Origin: an uncultured Oscillospiraceae bacterium
Lineage (GTDB): Bacteria > Bacillota > Clostridia > Oscillospirales > Oscillospiraceae
DNA length: 8,332 bases
Direction of reading: 5' to 3'
NCBI GenBank assembly: GCA_934561725.1
Contig: CAKTGW010000027.1
Span: forward strand, 1-8,332
In this document: one piece after another, positions 1 to 5,820 of the stretch
Numbering within the stretch: position 1 is the stretch's first letter
Layout of the letters: the number at the start of each line of letters is the position of its first letter
Position numbers and translations under genes: made by a program
Notes under the pieces: model-generated
The model's input: the letters and a program-made list of their open reading frames with translations, nothing else
The model's database searches: none
Told to the model about the DNA's origin: nothing

Positions 1-181
1 CGATCTCCGGATTCTCCTGCATATCCTTGTAGACATCCTTGGTGTTGTTGGTGCAGAACCACAGCTTGCCGTCCTTTTCGCAGGCGAACATAAAGGGACA
101 GCACTTGGCCTTTCCGTCCCGGCCGACTGTAGCCAGATACTGCACAGGGTTGGCATTCAGAAATTCTACGACTTTGTTCAT
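1..181 (-). CDS. Pyridoxamine 5'-phosphate oxidase family (FMN-binding) protein, 3' end outside window
   Basis: Reading the minus strand from an ATG at 181 gives 60 codons without a stop up to the window edge. The protein begins MNKVVEFLNANPVQYLATVG and continues through RDGKAKCCPFMF, then GKLWFCTNNTKDVYKDMQENP. This is the start of the small split-barrel flavoproteins related to pyridoxamine-phosphate oxidase: a short helix, a strand with the ATVGRDGKA turn, then the strand ending in the CTNNTKDVYKD segment that precedes the flavin phosphate-binding region. A GGAGG ribosome site (minus strand, 191-195) lies 9 bases before the ATG, so the start is firm. Members bind FMN or a related flavin and usually act as small reductases or flavin carriers, and the substrate cannot be told. 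It is transcribed away from the HxlR regulator at 331, an arrangement often seen for HxlR-controlled redox genes. The C-terminal half is missing only because the window ends. Confidence 0.85.
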   Translation of the reverse strand, partial: MNKVVEFLNANPVQYLATVGRDGKAKCCPFMFACEKDGKLWFCTNNTKDVYKDMQENPEI

Positions 182-224
182 GATAAATAACCTCCAAAAT
201 GTAATGTTTTTTCTGTCTGAAAGC

Positions 225-277
225 TTGTTTTTTCCTTTCGATGGCATTATCATAGCGCTGTAAAGACGATTCGTAAA
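225..277. promoter_or_regulatory. Overlapping divergent promoter candidates
   Basis: Forward: TTGTTT at 225-230 and TATCAT at 248-253 with 17 bases between, reading toward the HxlR gene. Reverse: TTTACG (272-277 on the minus strand) and TATGAT (249-254 on the minus strand), also 17 apart, reading toward the flavoprotein. The two -10 boxes lie on top of each other, so the promoters would compete for polymerase and one bound repressor could affect both. The assignments rest on consensus matching by eye only; the -35 boxes are imperfect. Confidence 0.45.
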
Positions 278-296
278 GTAAGCCAATATTGTGCCG

Positions 297-316
297 TAGT
301 TACCAAAAGGATACTA
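297..316. promoter_or_regulatory. Imperfect palindrome, candidate HxlR operator
   Basis: TAGTTACC and GGATACTA flank a central AAAA; six of eight positions in the arms are complementary. It lies downstream of the proposed forward -10 box and 14 bases before the regulator's ATG. HxlR-type dimers bind short inverted repeats of TAC/GTA character near their own gene and the divergent target. Binding is inferred, not shown. Confidence 0.35.
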
Positions 317-330
317 TTGGAGGTTTTAAT

Positions 331-645
331 ATGGAATTGCCTGCCTGCCCGGTGGAGACCACCCTGATGCTTATTGGAGATAAATGGAAGGTGCTGATCC
401 TGCGCGATCTGATGGATGGCACCAAGCGTTTCGGAGAATTGAAAAAGTCTATCGGACATGTAACGCAGAAGGTCCTGACTGCTCAGCTGCGGGACATGGA
501 GGAGAAAGGGCTGCTTGTCCGCAAGGTCTATGCCGAGGTACCGCCGAGAGTGGAGTATACGCTGACAGAGACCGGCTACAGCCTGAAGCCTGTTCTCGAT
601 TCCATGGTGGTTTGGGGCGCGGACTATCAGAGAAAAAACGGCTGA
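331..645 (+). CDS. HxlR/DUF24-family winged-helix transcriptional regulator
   Basis: A 104-residue DNA-binding regulator, the usual length for this family. It opens MELPACPVETTLMLIGDKWK, the family signature: a conserved cysteine (C6) before PVETTL and the GDKWKVLILRDL helix. The region around residues 30-65 (KRFGELKKSIGHVTQKVLTAQLRDMEEKGLL) is the helix-turn-helix, and VPPRVEYTLTETGYSL is the wing. The reading frame stays open upstream to 289, but a GGAGG site at 319-323 lies 7 bases before the ATG at 331 and the family pattern starts there, so 331 is chosen. In related proteins such as YodB and HypR the N-terminal cysteine senses electrophiles or disulfide stress; that C6 does the same here is inference. 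It is divergent from a flavoprotein gene at 181, its most likely target together with itself. Confidence 0.9.
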   Translation: MELPACPVETTLMLIGDKWKVLILRDLMDGTKRFGELKKSIGHVTQKVLTAQLRDMEEKGLLVRKVYAEVPPRVEYTLTETGYSLKPVLDSMVVWGADYQRKNG

Positions 646-759
646 CCCGGTGGTACTGAGAGAGCGAAGCCCGGCCGGCTGACGGTTTGCTCATCGGCGC
701 GGCACAGAGTGTAATAAAGAGTAATTTGCAAAAATATGCCTGAATTCAAAAAATTTTGG
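646..759. other. Intergenic gap after the HxlR gene, no gene seen
   Basis: The first half is GC-rich (around 660-705) and the second half AT-rich. A weak interrupted pairing (GCCG near 674 with CGGC near 694) is not followed by a T run, so I do not call a terminator. No convincing short coding frame with a ribosome site was found. Confidence 0.5.
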
Positions 760-789
760 TTGACAAACCGCGTATATGTGCGCTAGAAT
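760..789 (+). promoter_or_regulatory. Sigma-A type promoter of the riboswitch-ATPase transcript
   Basis: A perfect TTGACA -35 box at 760-765 and a TAGAAT -10 box at 784-789 are separated by 18 bases. Transcription would start near 796, just at the 5' edge of the riboswitch aptamer. The position agrees with the RNA element downstream, which supports both calls. Confidence 0.8.
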
Positions 790-795
790 GAGCCT

Positions 796-880
796 ATTTG
801 AGGGAGTAGTGGCGCGCAGCGTGGCAAGTCAACATCCTGACCGTTTTGGTCTGGCTTGTCTTAAACAACGAGACTCATGT
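796..880 (+). promoter_or_regulatory. yybP-ykoY family (Mn2+-sensing) riboswitch aptamer
   Basis: The leader carries the family's landmarks in order. The conserved 5' GGGAGTAG is at 802-809. A hairpin has GGCAAG (823-828) pairing with CTTGTC (855-860), enclosing a TCAACA loop (829-834) and an inner GACC/GGTC stem (839-842 with 848-851). The conserved 3' ACGAGAC is at 868-874. The closing helix can form from TGAG (799-802) with CTCA (874-877). This class binds Mn2+ where the two conserved loops dock and typically controls Mn2+ exporters, TerC proteins and P-type ATPases, which is exactly the gene that follows. The 3' closing strand is also the first arm of the terminator at 869, so Mn2+ binding should prevent termination and turn the ATPase on. 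The class assignment rests on recognised motifs rather than a covariance-model score. Confidence 0.85.
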
Positions 881-919
881 ATAGCGAGTGGGGCTATGCA
901 TGCGTCTCGTTTTTGTTTT
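869..919 (+). terminator. Riboswitch-controlled intrinsic terminator
   Basis: Arms 869-885 and 893-909 form a 17-base-pair stem with one mismatch (T875 with C903) and one G-T wobble (T880 with G898), a 7-base loop, then TTTTTGTTTT. Bases 874-877 also belong to the closing helix of the upstream aptamer, so the two structures exclude each other. This gives a ligand-stabilised antitermination switch. Confidence 0.85.
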
Positions 920-983
920 GCAAATTTTGTTTATATCTGTAAGAGCTGCGGCTGCGAAGCAAAAACACCAAGGAGGAAACGGA

Positions 984-3632
984 ATGAAAGAAGCGTTTCG
1001 GATGGCAATGGGAGAGCTGCTGTCCAAGGCCGGTACAGACCGTGAAAGGGGTCTGACTACGGAGCAGGTGGAAAAATCCCGTAGTATCTATGGGTCCAAC
1101 TCTTTTGTCAGCCAGGGGCACGAGTCTTTGGCAAAGAGAATTTGGGATGCATCAACGGAACCGATGCTTTTGATGCTGATCTTTGCGGCAATCATCACCC
1201 TGGCCGTAAATATTACCCGCTATTTCACGGGAGGAGAATACAATTTCCTTGAATGCGTCGGCATTTTTGCGGCGATCGCGCTGTCGGTAGTCATCACGAT
1301 CATCACTGAGGGAAAGAGCGCCAAGGCGTTTGAGGCTCTGAACAGGATCAACGAAGATACGCTCATCAAGGTGATCCGAAATGGGGAGCCGCAGTTGGTC
1401 ACCCAGAAAGAGATCGTTGTTGGAGATATTATCATGGTTGAGACCGGCGATAAGATCGTGGCGGATGGCCGCCTGCTGGAGAGCAACGATCTTGCGGTGG
1501 ACGAGTCTGCCCTGACCGGTGAGAGCCTTCCGGTGAGTAAGGACGCGAATGCGGTCTGCCCCCCGGAGACGCCGGTAGCGGAGCGGGCCAATATGCTGTA
1601 TTCGGGCTGCTTTGTGTCGGCCGGCAATGGCCGGATGCTGGTCACCGGCGTCGGCAACGATACCGAGTTCGGTCAGATCGCACAGGAGCTTTCCTCCATC
1701 GAAAAGACCACGACGCCGTTACAGGAAAAGCTGGACAAGCTGGGCAAGCAGATCACGGTGCTGGGCGCTTCGGCCGCGGCCATTGTCTTTGCCATTGAGG
1801 TATTCCAGTTCTTTATGCGTGGTCAGCTGAACCTTGACACGGTTTCTGATGCCTTTATCACCAGCATCGTCCTGATCGTGGCGGCTGTTCCTGAGGGGCT
1901 TCCCACCATTGTAGCGGTCTCTCTGGCGTTGAACATCATCAAGATGTCCAAAGAGAGTGCGCTGGTGAAGAAGATGATTGCCTGCGAGACCATCGGATGC
2001 GTGAATATCATCTGCTCTGACAAAACCGGAACCTTGACCGAGAATAAGATGACCTTGCAGAAGATCTATACCCACGGCGTCCTGATCGAGCCGGAACAGT
2101 TGAAGGATCCGATCCTCCTGAACAACTACTGCATCAACAGCAACGCCAATGTCTCTCAGGAGGATGGAAACTGGTCCTTTATCGGAAATCCTACCGAATG
2201 CTCTTTGCTTGTGGCAGCACAGAAGGCCGGTGTAGATTATCAGAAGCTTCGCCATGATGCGGATATTATTCGTGTGTTCCCATTCTCGTCCCAGAATAAG
2301 GACATGAGTACCATTGTCAGAGAAAACGGAAAGGTGGTCCTTTACACCAAGGGAAATCCGGAGAAGATCCTTTCCCTCTGCTCTGATGTCTCAGCCGGAG
2401 AAAAAGAAAAAATCATGGATCTGATGGCGCAGTTCCAGAGCGAGGCAGGACGTCTGCTTGCCTTTGCCCACAAGGAATTGCGAGGATACAATGGAGAGGC
2501 GCAGGAGGAGATCGAGCGGGAGCTGCTTTACGACGGCTTTGTAGTGATCTCCGATCCGCTGAGCCCGGATGTCTATGAGGCAATCAAAAACTGCCGCGCG
2601 GCGGGAATCGAAGTGAAGATGCTCACCGGAGATAATATCCGTACTGCCAGAGCGATTGCCAATGAGCTTCATATGCTGGATGAGGATCACATTGCCGTGG
2701 AGGCTGCCGACATTGAAGGTATGTCTGACGAAGAGCTGAAGGCTGCACTGAAGAAAATTCAAGTGATTGCCCGGAGCACGCCTCTGGTAAAAATGCGCGT
2801 GGTCAAGCTTCTGAAGGAAGAGAAAAATGTAGTGGCCGTTACAGGCGACGGCATCAACGATGCGCCTGCCATCAAGAATGCAGATGTGGGCATCGCAATG
2901 GGTATTGCGGGAACGGATGTGACCAAGGAGGCCAGCGATATGGTCCTTCTGGACGATTCGTTCTCTACCATCATCAAGGCGGTCCAGTGGGGACGCGGAA
3001 TTTATGAGAATTTCAAACGGTTTATTCAGTTCCAGCTCACAGTGAATGTTTCCTCAGTCGTCGTAGTTATTGCGTCGATCCTAGCCGGATTTACCGCACC
3101 GTTTACGGCTCTGGAGCTCCTGTGGATCAATATTATTATGGATGGTCCTCCGGCTCTGACCCTTGGTCTGGAGCCGCTTCGTTCCGATTTGTTGAAGCGG
3201 AAGCCGACAAAGCGGAGCGAAAATATCATTTCCGGATCCATGCTGGTACGCATATTTACCAACGGCATCTTCATTTCCGCGGTGTTCATGCTCCAGCACT
3301 TTGAAAACTTCCTGGGTGCTGCCCCGGAGGAGGAAGCAACAGTCCTGTTCACGCTGTTTGTGCTGTTCCAGCTCTTTAACGCATTCAATTGTCGTGAGCT
3401 GGATGATACGCCAATGGTAAAAAATCTTATGAGAAATAAACTGATGCTGGGCGTATTCCTGCTGGTCCTGATCCTCCAGTTTGTAATTACCCAGTTTGGC
3501 GGCGCGGTGTTCGAGACTGTGGCCCTGCCTGCGGGAATGTGGCTGAAAATGCTGGCGACTGCATTTTCGGTCATTATCCTGAATGAGTCGGTAAAGGCGG
3601 TCAAGCGCGCAGGGAAAAAGAATAACGATTAA
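984..3632 (+). CDS. Type II P-type cation-transporting ATPase (Ca2+/Mn2+ exporter type)
   Basis: An 882-residue membrane pump that uses ATP to expel a divalent cation. Visible landmarks: actuator TGES at 178-181; PEGLP in membrane segment 4 with E304; phosphorylated aspartate D346 in CSDKTGTLT; KGNPE at 456-460 in the nucleotide-binding domain (usually KGAPE); MLTGDN at 546-551; the hinge TGDGINDAPA from 620; INIIMDGPPA in segment 6 with N716 and D720. No N-terminal heavy-metal domain or CPC motif is present, so it is not a copper/zinc pump. Compared with SERCA, E304, N716 and D720 preserve ion site II, while the site I glutamate of segment 5 is serine (S691 in NVSS), so one ion per cycle is expected, as in SPCA/PMR1. 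The frame is open upstream to 888, but that ATG lies in the terminator loop; AGGAGG at 971-976 sits 7 bases before ATG 984. Mn2+ as the main substrate is inferred from the upstream riboswitch; Ca2+ is the alternative. Confidence 0.92.
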   Translation: MKEAFRMAMGELLSKAGTDRERGLTTEQVEKSRSIYGSNSFVSQGHESLAKRIWDASTEPMLLMLIFAAIITLAVNITRYFTGGEYNFLECVGIFAAIALSVVITIITEGKSAKAFEALNRINEDTLIKVIRNGEPQLVTQKEIVVGDIIMVETGDKIVADGRLLESNDLAVDESALTGESLPVSKDANAVCPPETPVAERANMLYSGCFVSAGNGRMLVTGVGNDTEFGQIAQELSSIEKTTTPLQEKLDKLGKQITVLGASAAAIVFAIEVFQFFMRGQLNLDTVSDAFITSIVLIVAAVPEGLPTIVAVSLALNIIKMSKESALVKKMIACETIGCVNIICSDKTGTLTENKMTLQKIYTHGVLIEPEQLKDPILLNNYCINSNANVSQEDGNWSFIGNPTECSLLVAAQKAGVDYQKLRHDADIIRVFPFSSQNKDMSTIVRENGKVVLYTKGNPEKILSLCSDVSAGEKEKIMDLMAQFQSEAGRLLAFAHKELRGYNGEAQEEIERELLYDGFVVISDPLSPDVYEAIKNCRAAGIEVKMLTGDNIRTARAIANELHMLDEDHIAVEAADIEGMSDEELKAALKKIQVIARSTPLVKMRVVKLLKEEKNVVAVTGDGINDAPAIKNADVGIAMGIAGTDVTKEASDMVLLDDSFSTIIKAVQWGRGIYENFKRFIQFQLTVNVSSVVVVIASILAGFTAPFTALELLWINIIMDGPPALTLGLEPLRSDLLKRKPTKRSENIISGSMLVRIFTNGIFISAVFMLQHFENFLGAAPEEEATVLFTLFVLFQLFNAFNCRELDDTPMVKNLMRNKLMLGVFLLVLILQFVITQFGGAVFETVALPAGMWLKMLATAFSVIILNESVKAVKRAGKKNND

Positions 3633-3664
3633 TGTGGACAATTTTACACGGAAAATGTGGAAAA

Positions 3665-3698
3665 GGCAGCCGCAGAATCTCAGGATTCTGCGGCTGCC
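3665..3698. terminator. Bidirectional intrinsic terminator between convergent genes
   Basis: A perfect 15-bp stem (3665-3679 with 3684-3698) closes a 4-base loop. On the plus strand TGTCTTTAT follows, and on the minus strand a TTTTCC run follows. It lies 32 bases after the ATPase stop and 29 bases beyond the stop of the convergent RpiR gene, so it can end both transcripts. The minus-strand T run is slightly better. Confidence 0.88.
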
Positions 3699-3727
3699 TG
3701 TCTTTATATCCGCTGAGGGATCGTTAT

Positions 3728-4609
3728 TTAAATATACCTGGCGCTCATAAAGGCGTTTTTGGCGATTTGCAGACGCTTGTCTCCGTCGGCGTCCAGCCCC
3801 TTTTGCAGAATCCAGTTTTGGATCACACCCAGAATGGCGGTCTCGCACATCCGGCTGACGTGCATCAGCCGGATATCCTCTACTGCCAGACTGTAGCACA
3901 GCAGAAGATCGCTGTAATAGGCAAGGTGCGTGTTTGAAAAACCCGTGATGCCAACGGTGGTGGCACCGTTGCTGCGGGCGATACGGAGCGCATCTACTGC
4001 GGTTTTGGCGTTGCCGGAGGAGGAAATGCCGATGGCAATGTCGCCGCGCTGCATCTGAGAGGCGGCCATGGAGGCCATAGAGAGCTCTGTAAAGGAAAAG
4101 GCGGGGATGCCGATCTGCATGAACAGGATCTGGCCGATCAATGCAGATGCGCTGCTGCCGCCGTGCGAAAAAAAGTAGATGCGCTGTGCCTTGCGCACAA
4201 GCGTGATGATCTGGTTCATGGCCTGCGGCGTGAGCGCCTGGATAGCTTTTTCAATATTTTTTGTATAATGATTCAGCAGCTTCTGCTTGATGGCAGAAAG
4301 CGAGTCGTTTTCGTCGATATCCTGATTATCCAGGATGATTTGATTGCTCTGTTGTGTGGCATAGAATTTAAACTGGGGGTAGCCGCTGTAGCCCAGAGAC
4401 TGGCAAAAACGGGTGATAGAGGAGGTGGACACGCCTATTTTGTTGGCAAGCTGCGAGATTGTAAACTGCACAAGTGCGTCCGGATTTTCGGTGATATATG
4501 CACCGATCTTGCGGCTGGTCCTGGACATGGAATCCACATTGTCCTGTATGCGAAAGATCAGATTGATCCCCTGAAGGCTGTCGTCATCCAGAATTTTCGG
4601 CTGTTTCAT
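3728..4609 (-). CDS. RpiR/MurR-family transcriptional regulator (HTH + SIS domain)
   Basis: A 293-residue cytoplasmic regulator. Residues about 15-80 form the N-terminal RpiR helix-turn-helix domain, with the typical TISQLANKIGVSTSSITRFC segment (50-69) followed by LGYSGYPQFK. The rest is a SIS (sugar isomerase) domain of the kind that binds phosphosugars or related metabolites, with IYFFSHGGSSASALIGQ near its start and AIGISSSGNAKTAVDALRIA as the second ligand loop. Two ATG codons are possible: the one at 4615 has only one base between it and the GGGGGA ribosome site, while the one at 4609 has a normal gap of about 7 bases, so 4609 is chosen. It is divergent from the BKACE gene and likely controls that cluster and itself. 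Members act as repressors or activators; neither the direction nor the ligand is visible here. No sugar-phosphate enzyme is nearby, so the ligand may not be a sugar. Confidence 0.9.
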   Translation of the reverse strand: MKQPKILDDDSLQGINLIFRIQDNVDSMSRTSRKIGAYITENPDALVQFTISQLANKIGVSTSSITRFCQSLGYSGYPQFKFYATQQSNQIILDNQDIDENDSLSAIKQKLLNHYTKNIEKAIQALTPQAMNQIITLVRKAQRIYFFSHGGSSASALIGQILFMQIGIPAFSFTELSMASMAASQMQRGDIAIGISSSGNAKTAVDALRIARSNGATTVGITGFSNTHLAYYSDLLLCYSLAVEDIRLMHVSRMCETAILGVIQNWILQKGLDADGDKRLQIAKNAFMSARYI

Positions 4610-4638
4610 ATGCATTCCCCCTAAAGTCGGTTTTGCAA

Positions 4639-4666
4639 ATTATAACATTTTTCTGTATTTTTGCAA
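4639..4666 (-). promoter_or_regulatory. Promoter of the RpiR-type regulator
   Basis: On the minus strand TTGCAA (4661-4666) and a perfect TATAAT (4639-4644) are 16 bases apart, placing the start near 4632 and leaving a leader of about 20 bases. A second TTGCAA at 4633-4638 lies over the likely start point and shares its sequence with the -35 box, so autoregulation at these repeats is possible. Confidence 0.7.
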
Positions 4667-4855
4667 TACTTTTTAAGAGAAAAGACGATGTGAGAATAGT
4701 TCAAAATGCGCAAAAAAGGAGATATCAGATATTATTAACATGATTACTGTCATTATGACTATATATGGCTTGTGCAATCAGCACAAATTAGTAAGTAAAT
4801 TATAGTTAAAACGCGCTCTGAAATTACAAGGTATTCACAAAATCGAGTGGAAATG
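4667..4855. other. AT-rich divergent intergenic stretch
   Basis: The central part of the roughly 380-base gap between the RpiR and BKACE genes is AT-rich and shows no supportable coding frame. It contains a perfect inverted repeat, TTGTGC-AATCA-GCACAA at 4770-4786, listed separately. The length is more than two simple promoters need, consistent with several regulatory sites. Confidence 0.5.
4770..4786. repeat. Perfect inverted repeat TTGTGC-N5-GCACAA
   Basis: Six-base arms (4770-4775 and 4781-4786) around AATCA. It is not followed by a T run, and it lies 100 bases upstream of the BKACE -35 box and 104 bases upstream of the regulator's -35 box, so a protein-binding dyad is more likely than a terminator. 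Which protein binds is unknown. Confidence 0.4.
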
Positions 4856-4869
4856 TGAAAATATTTGCA
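4856..4869. promoter_or_regulatory. Near-palindrome, candidate RpiR operator
   Basis: TGAAAATATTTGCA is complementary to itself at 12 of 14 positions and lies 16 bases upstream of the -35 box of the BKACE promoter. AT-rich palindromes of this general type are typical operators for RpiR proteins, and the TTTGCAA half also occurs twice in the regulator's own promoter region. Assignment to this regulator is inference. Confidence 0.4.
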
Positions 4870-4885
4870 AAACAGCAAAAGCCTG

Positions 4886-4915
4886 TTTACAATCCTTTAT
4901 AGCTTGTTTTATCAT
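4886..4915 (+). promoter_or_regulatory. Promoter of the BKACE-methyltransferase-dehydrogenase cluster
   Basis: TTTACA at 4886-4891 (five of six consensus bases) and TATCAT at 4910-4915 (five of six) are 18 bases apart. Transcription would start near 4922, giving a leader of about 70 bases before the chosen ATG. The flanking palindromes at 4856 and 4925 fit a regulated promoter. Confidence 0.6.
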
Positions 4916-4924
4916 ATTATCACA

Positions 4925-4934
4925 TAAGCGCTTA
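4925..4934. promoter_or_regulatory. Perfect palindrome TAAGCGCTTA, cre-like site
   Basis: The ten bases match the core of the CcpA-binding cre consensus (WAARCGYTWW), but the outer TG and CA are absent. It lies only a few bases past the predicted transcription start of the catabolic cluster, where CcpA usually represses. This suggests carbon catabolite repression of the cluster but is not proof. Confidence 0.45.
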
Positions 4935-4993
4935 ATTTTGAAAACGACAGATTCTGCCAATCCTTGAAATTGAAAGGACTGAACACTGCAAAC

Positions 4994-5803
4994 ATGATGC
5001 ACAGTATGTCGCCCGTAATTATCACCGCATCTATTTGTGGACGCGAAAAAACAAAGGAGTGCTCACCGTATTTTCCGGCTACAAAGGATGAGGTCATCGC
5101 AGATGGTATTCGTTCATATCACCATGGCGTTCCCCAGCTGCATATCCATGCCAGAAACAATGAGGGAGTTTATACTTACGATCCGGTTATTTTCAAGGAG
5201 ATTCTGGATGCGTTCCGCAAGGAATGCCCCAAGGCAATTTTGCAGATCTCCACTGGCGGAACCTATACAAAGCCCGATGAACTGCTGATCCCGTTGCTGA
5301 AGCTAAAGCCGGATATGGCAACGCTGGCTCTGCAGCCTGAGGAGTCCACAAATATCGAGCTGCTGAAGCTTTTTGAAAAATATGGCGTAAAGCCAATTAT
5401 TGAGTGCTTTTCTCTGGAAAATGCCAGAACAGCCATAAAACTTATGGCCGACGGATATGTAAAGGCACCCATGAATCTGGAATTTCTCTATGACGACCAC
5501 AATATGGACCTGAGCTTTGAGCAGGTTGCCGCAGAGCTTTTGGAATTCAGTGCCATGTGTGAAAAGCAGGGAAGTATCAACTGGTCCACTTGCAAGGCCC
5601 TGAACAATGATCCGGCCATCCATTCCATGGCGATCGCCTTGGGCGGACATTGCAGAGCAGGCCTGGAGGACAGACAGTTCTATGCAGACGGCTCTTATGT
5701 GAAAGCTAGCGAGGATCTGGTGGATAATCCGATGCGGATGGCTAAGCTCCTTGGCAGACCTCTGGCCACCTATGAGCAGGCCAAAGAGATCTTGGGGATT
5801 TGA
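4994..5803 (+). CDS. Beta-keto acid cleavage enzyme (BKACE, DUF849 family)
   Basis: A 269-residue TIM-barrel enzyme, close to the family's usual 270-310. BKACE members use Zn2+ to condense a beta-keto acid with acetyl-CoA and split it into acetoacetate and a new acyl-CoA; the first known was Kce of lysine fermentation. Seen: VIITASICGREKTKE at the N-terminus; the metal-binding HIH (H50, H52) in LHIHARNNEG; QISTGG with S86; and GGHCRAGLED, with R221, E225 and D226 matching the family's catalytic arginine, third metal ligand and aspartate. All key residues are present, so it should be active. The start is uncertain: AAAGGA (4973-4978) lies 15 bases before ATG 4994; ATG 5006 and in-frame TTG 4964 are alternatives. 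It is the first gene of the cluster, with the methyltransferase starting within 20 bases of its stop. HARNNEG replaces the common HVRD, so the substrate may be unusual and cannot be named. Confidence 0.88.
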   Translation: MMHSMSPVIITASICGREKTKECSPYFPATKDEVIADGIRSYHHGVPQLHIHARNNEGVYTYDPVIFKEILDAFRKECPKAILQISTGGTYTKPDELLIPLLKLKPDMATLALQPEESTNIELLKLFEKYGVKPIIECFSLENARTAIKLMADGYVKAPMNLEFLYDDHNMDLSFEQVAAELLEFSAMCEKQGSINWSTCKALNNDPAIHSMAIALGGHCRAGLEDRQFYADGSYVKASEDLVDNPMRMAKLLGRPLATYEQAKEILGI

Positions 5804-5820
5804 TCGTGGAGAAGCCTGTC

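Noticed and set aside
39..263. 74-codon plus-strand frame at the left edge
   Set aside because: Antisense to the flavoprotein start and running over its promoter; no ribosome site or recognisable motif.
674..697. Possible terminator hairpin after the HxlR gene
   Set aside because: The pairing is short and interrupted and no T run follows.
888..983. Upstream in-frame extension of the ATPase from ATG 888
   Set aside because: The ATG lies in the loop of the riboswitch terminator and has no ribosome site; ATG 984 has AGGAGG at the right distance and fits the family N-terminus.
3081..3899. 272-codon minus-strand frame across the ATPase end and terminator
   Set aside because: It runs through the strong terminator hairpin and two genes with clear family motifs; no protein features.
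4715..4770. Short direct and inverted repeats such as ATATCAGATAT and TGATTACTGTCA
   Set aside because: Short, AT-rich and irregular; expected by chance in such sequence, and no array-like spacing.
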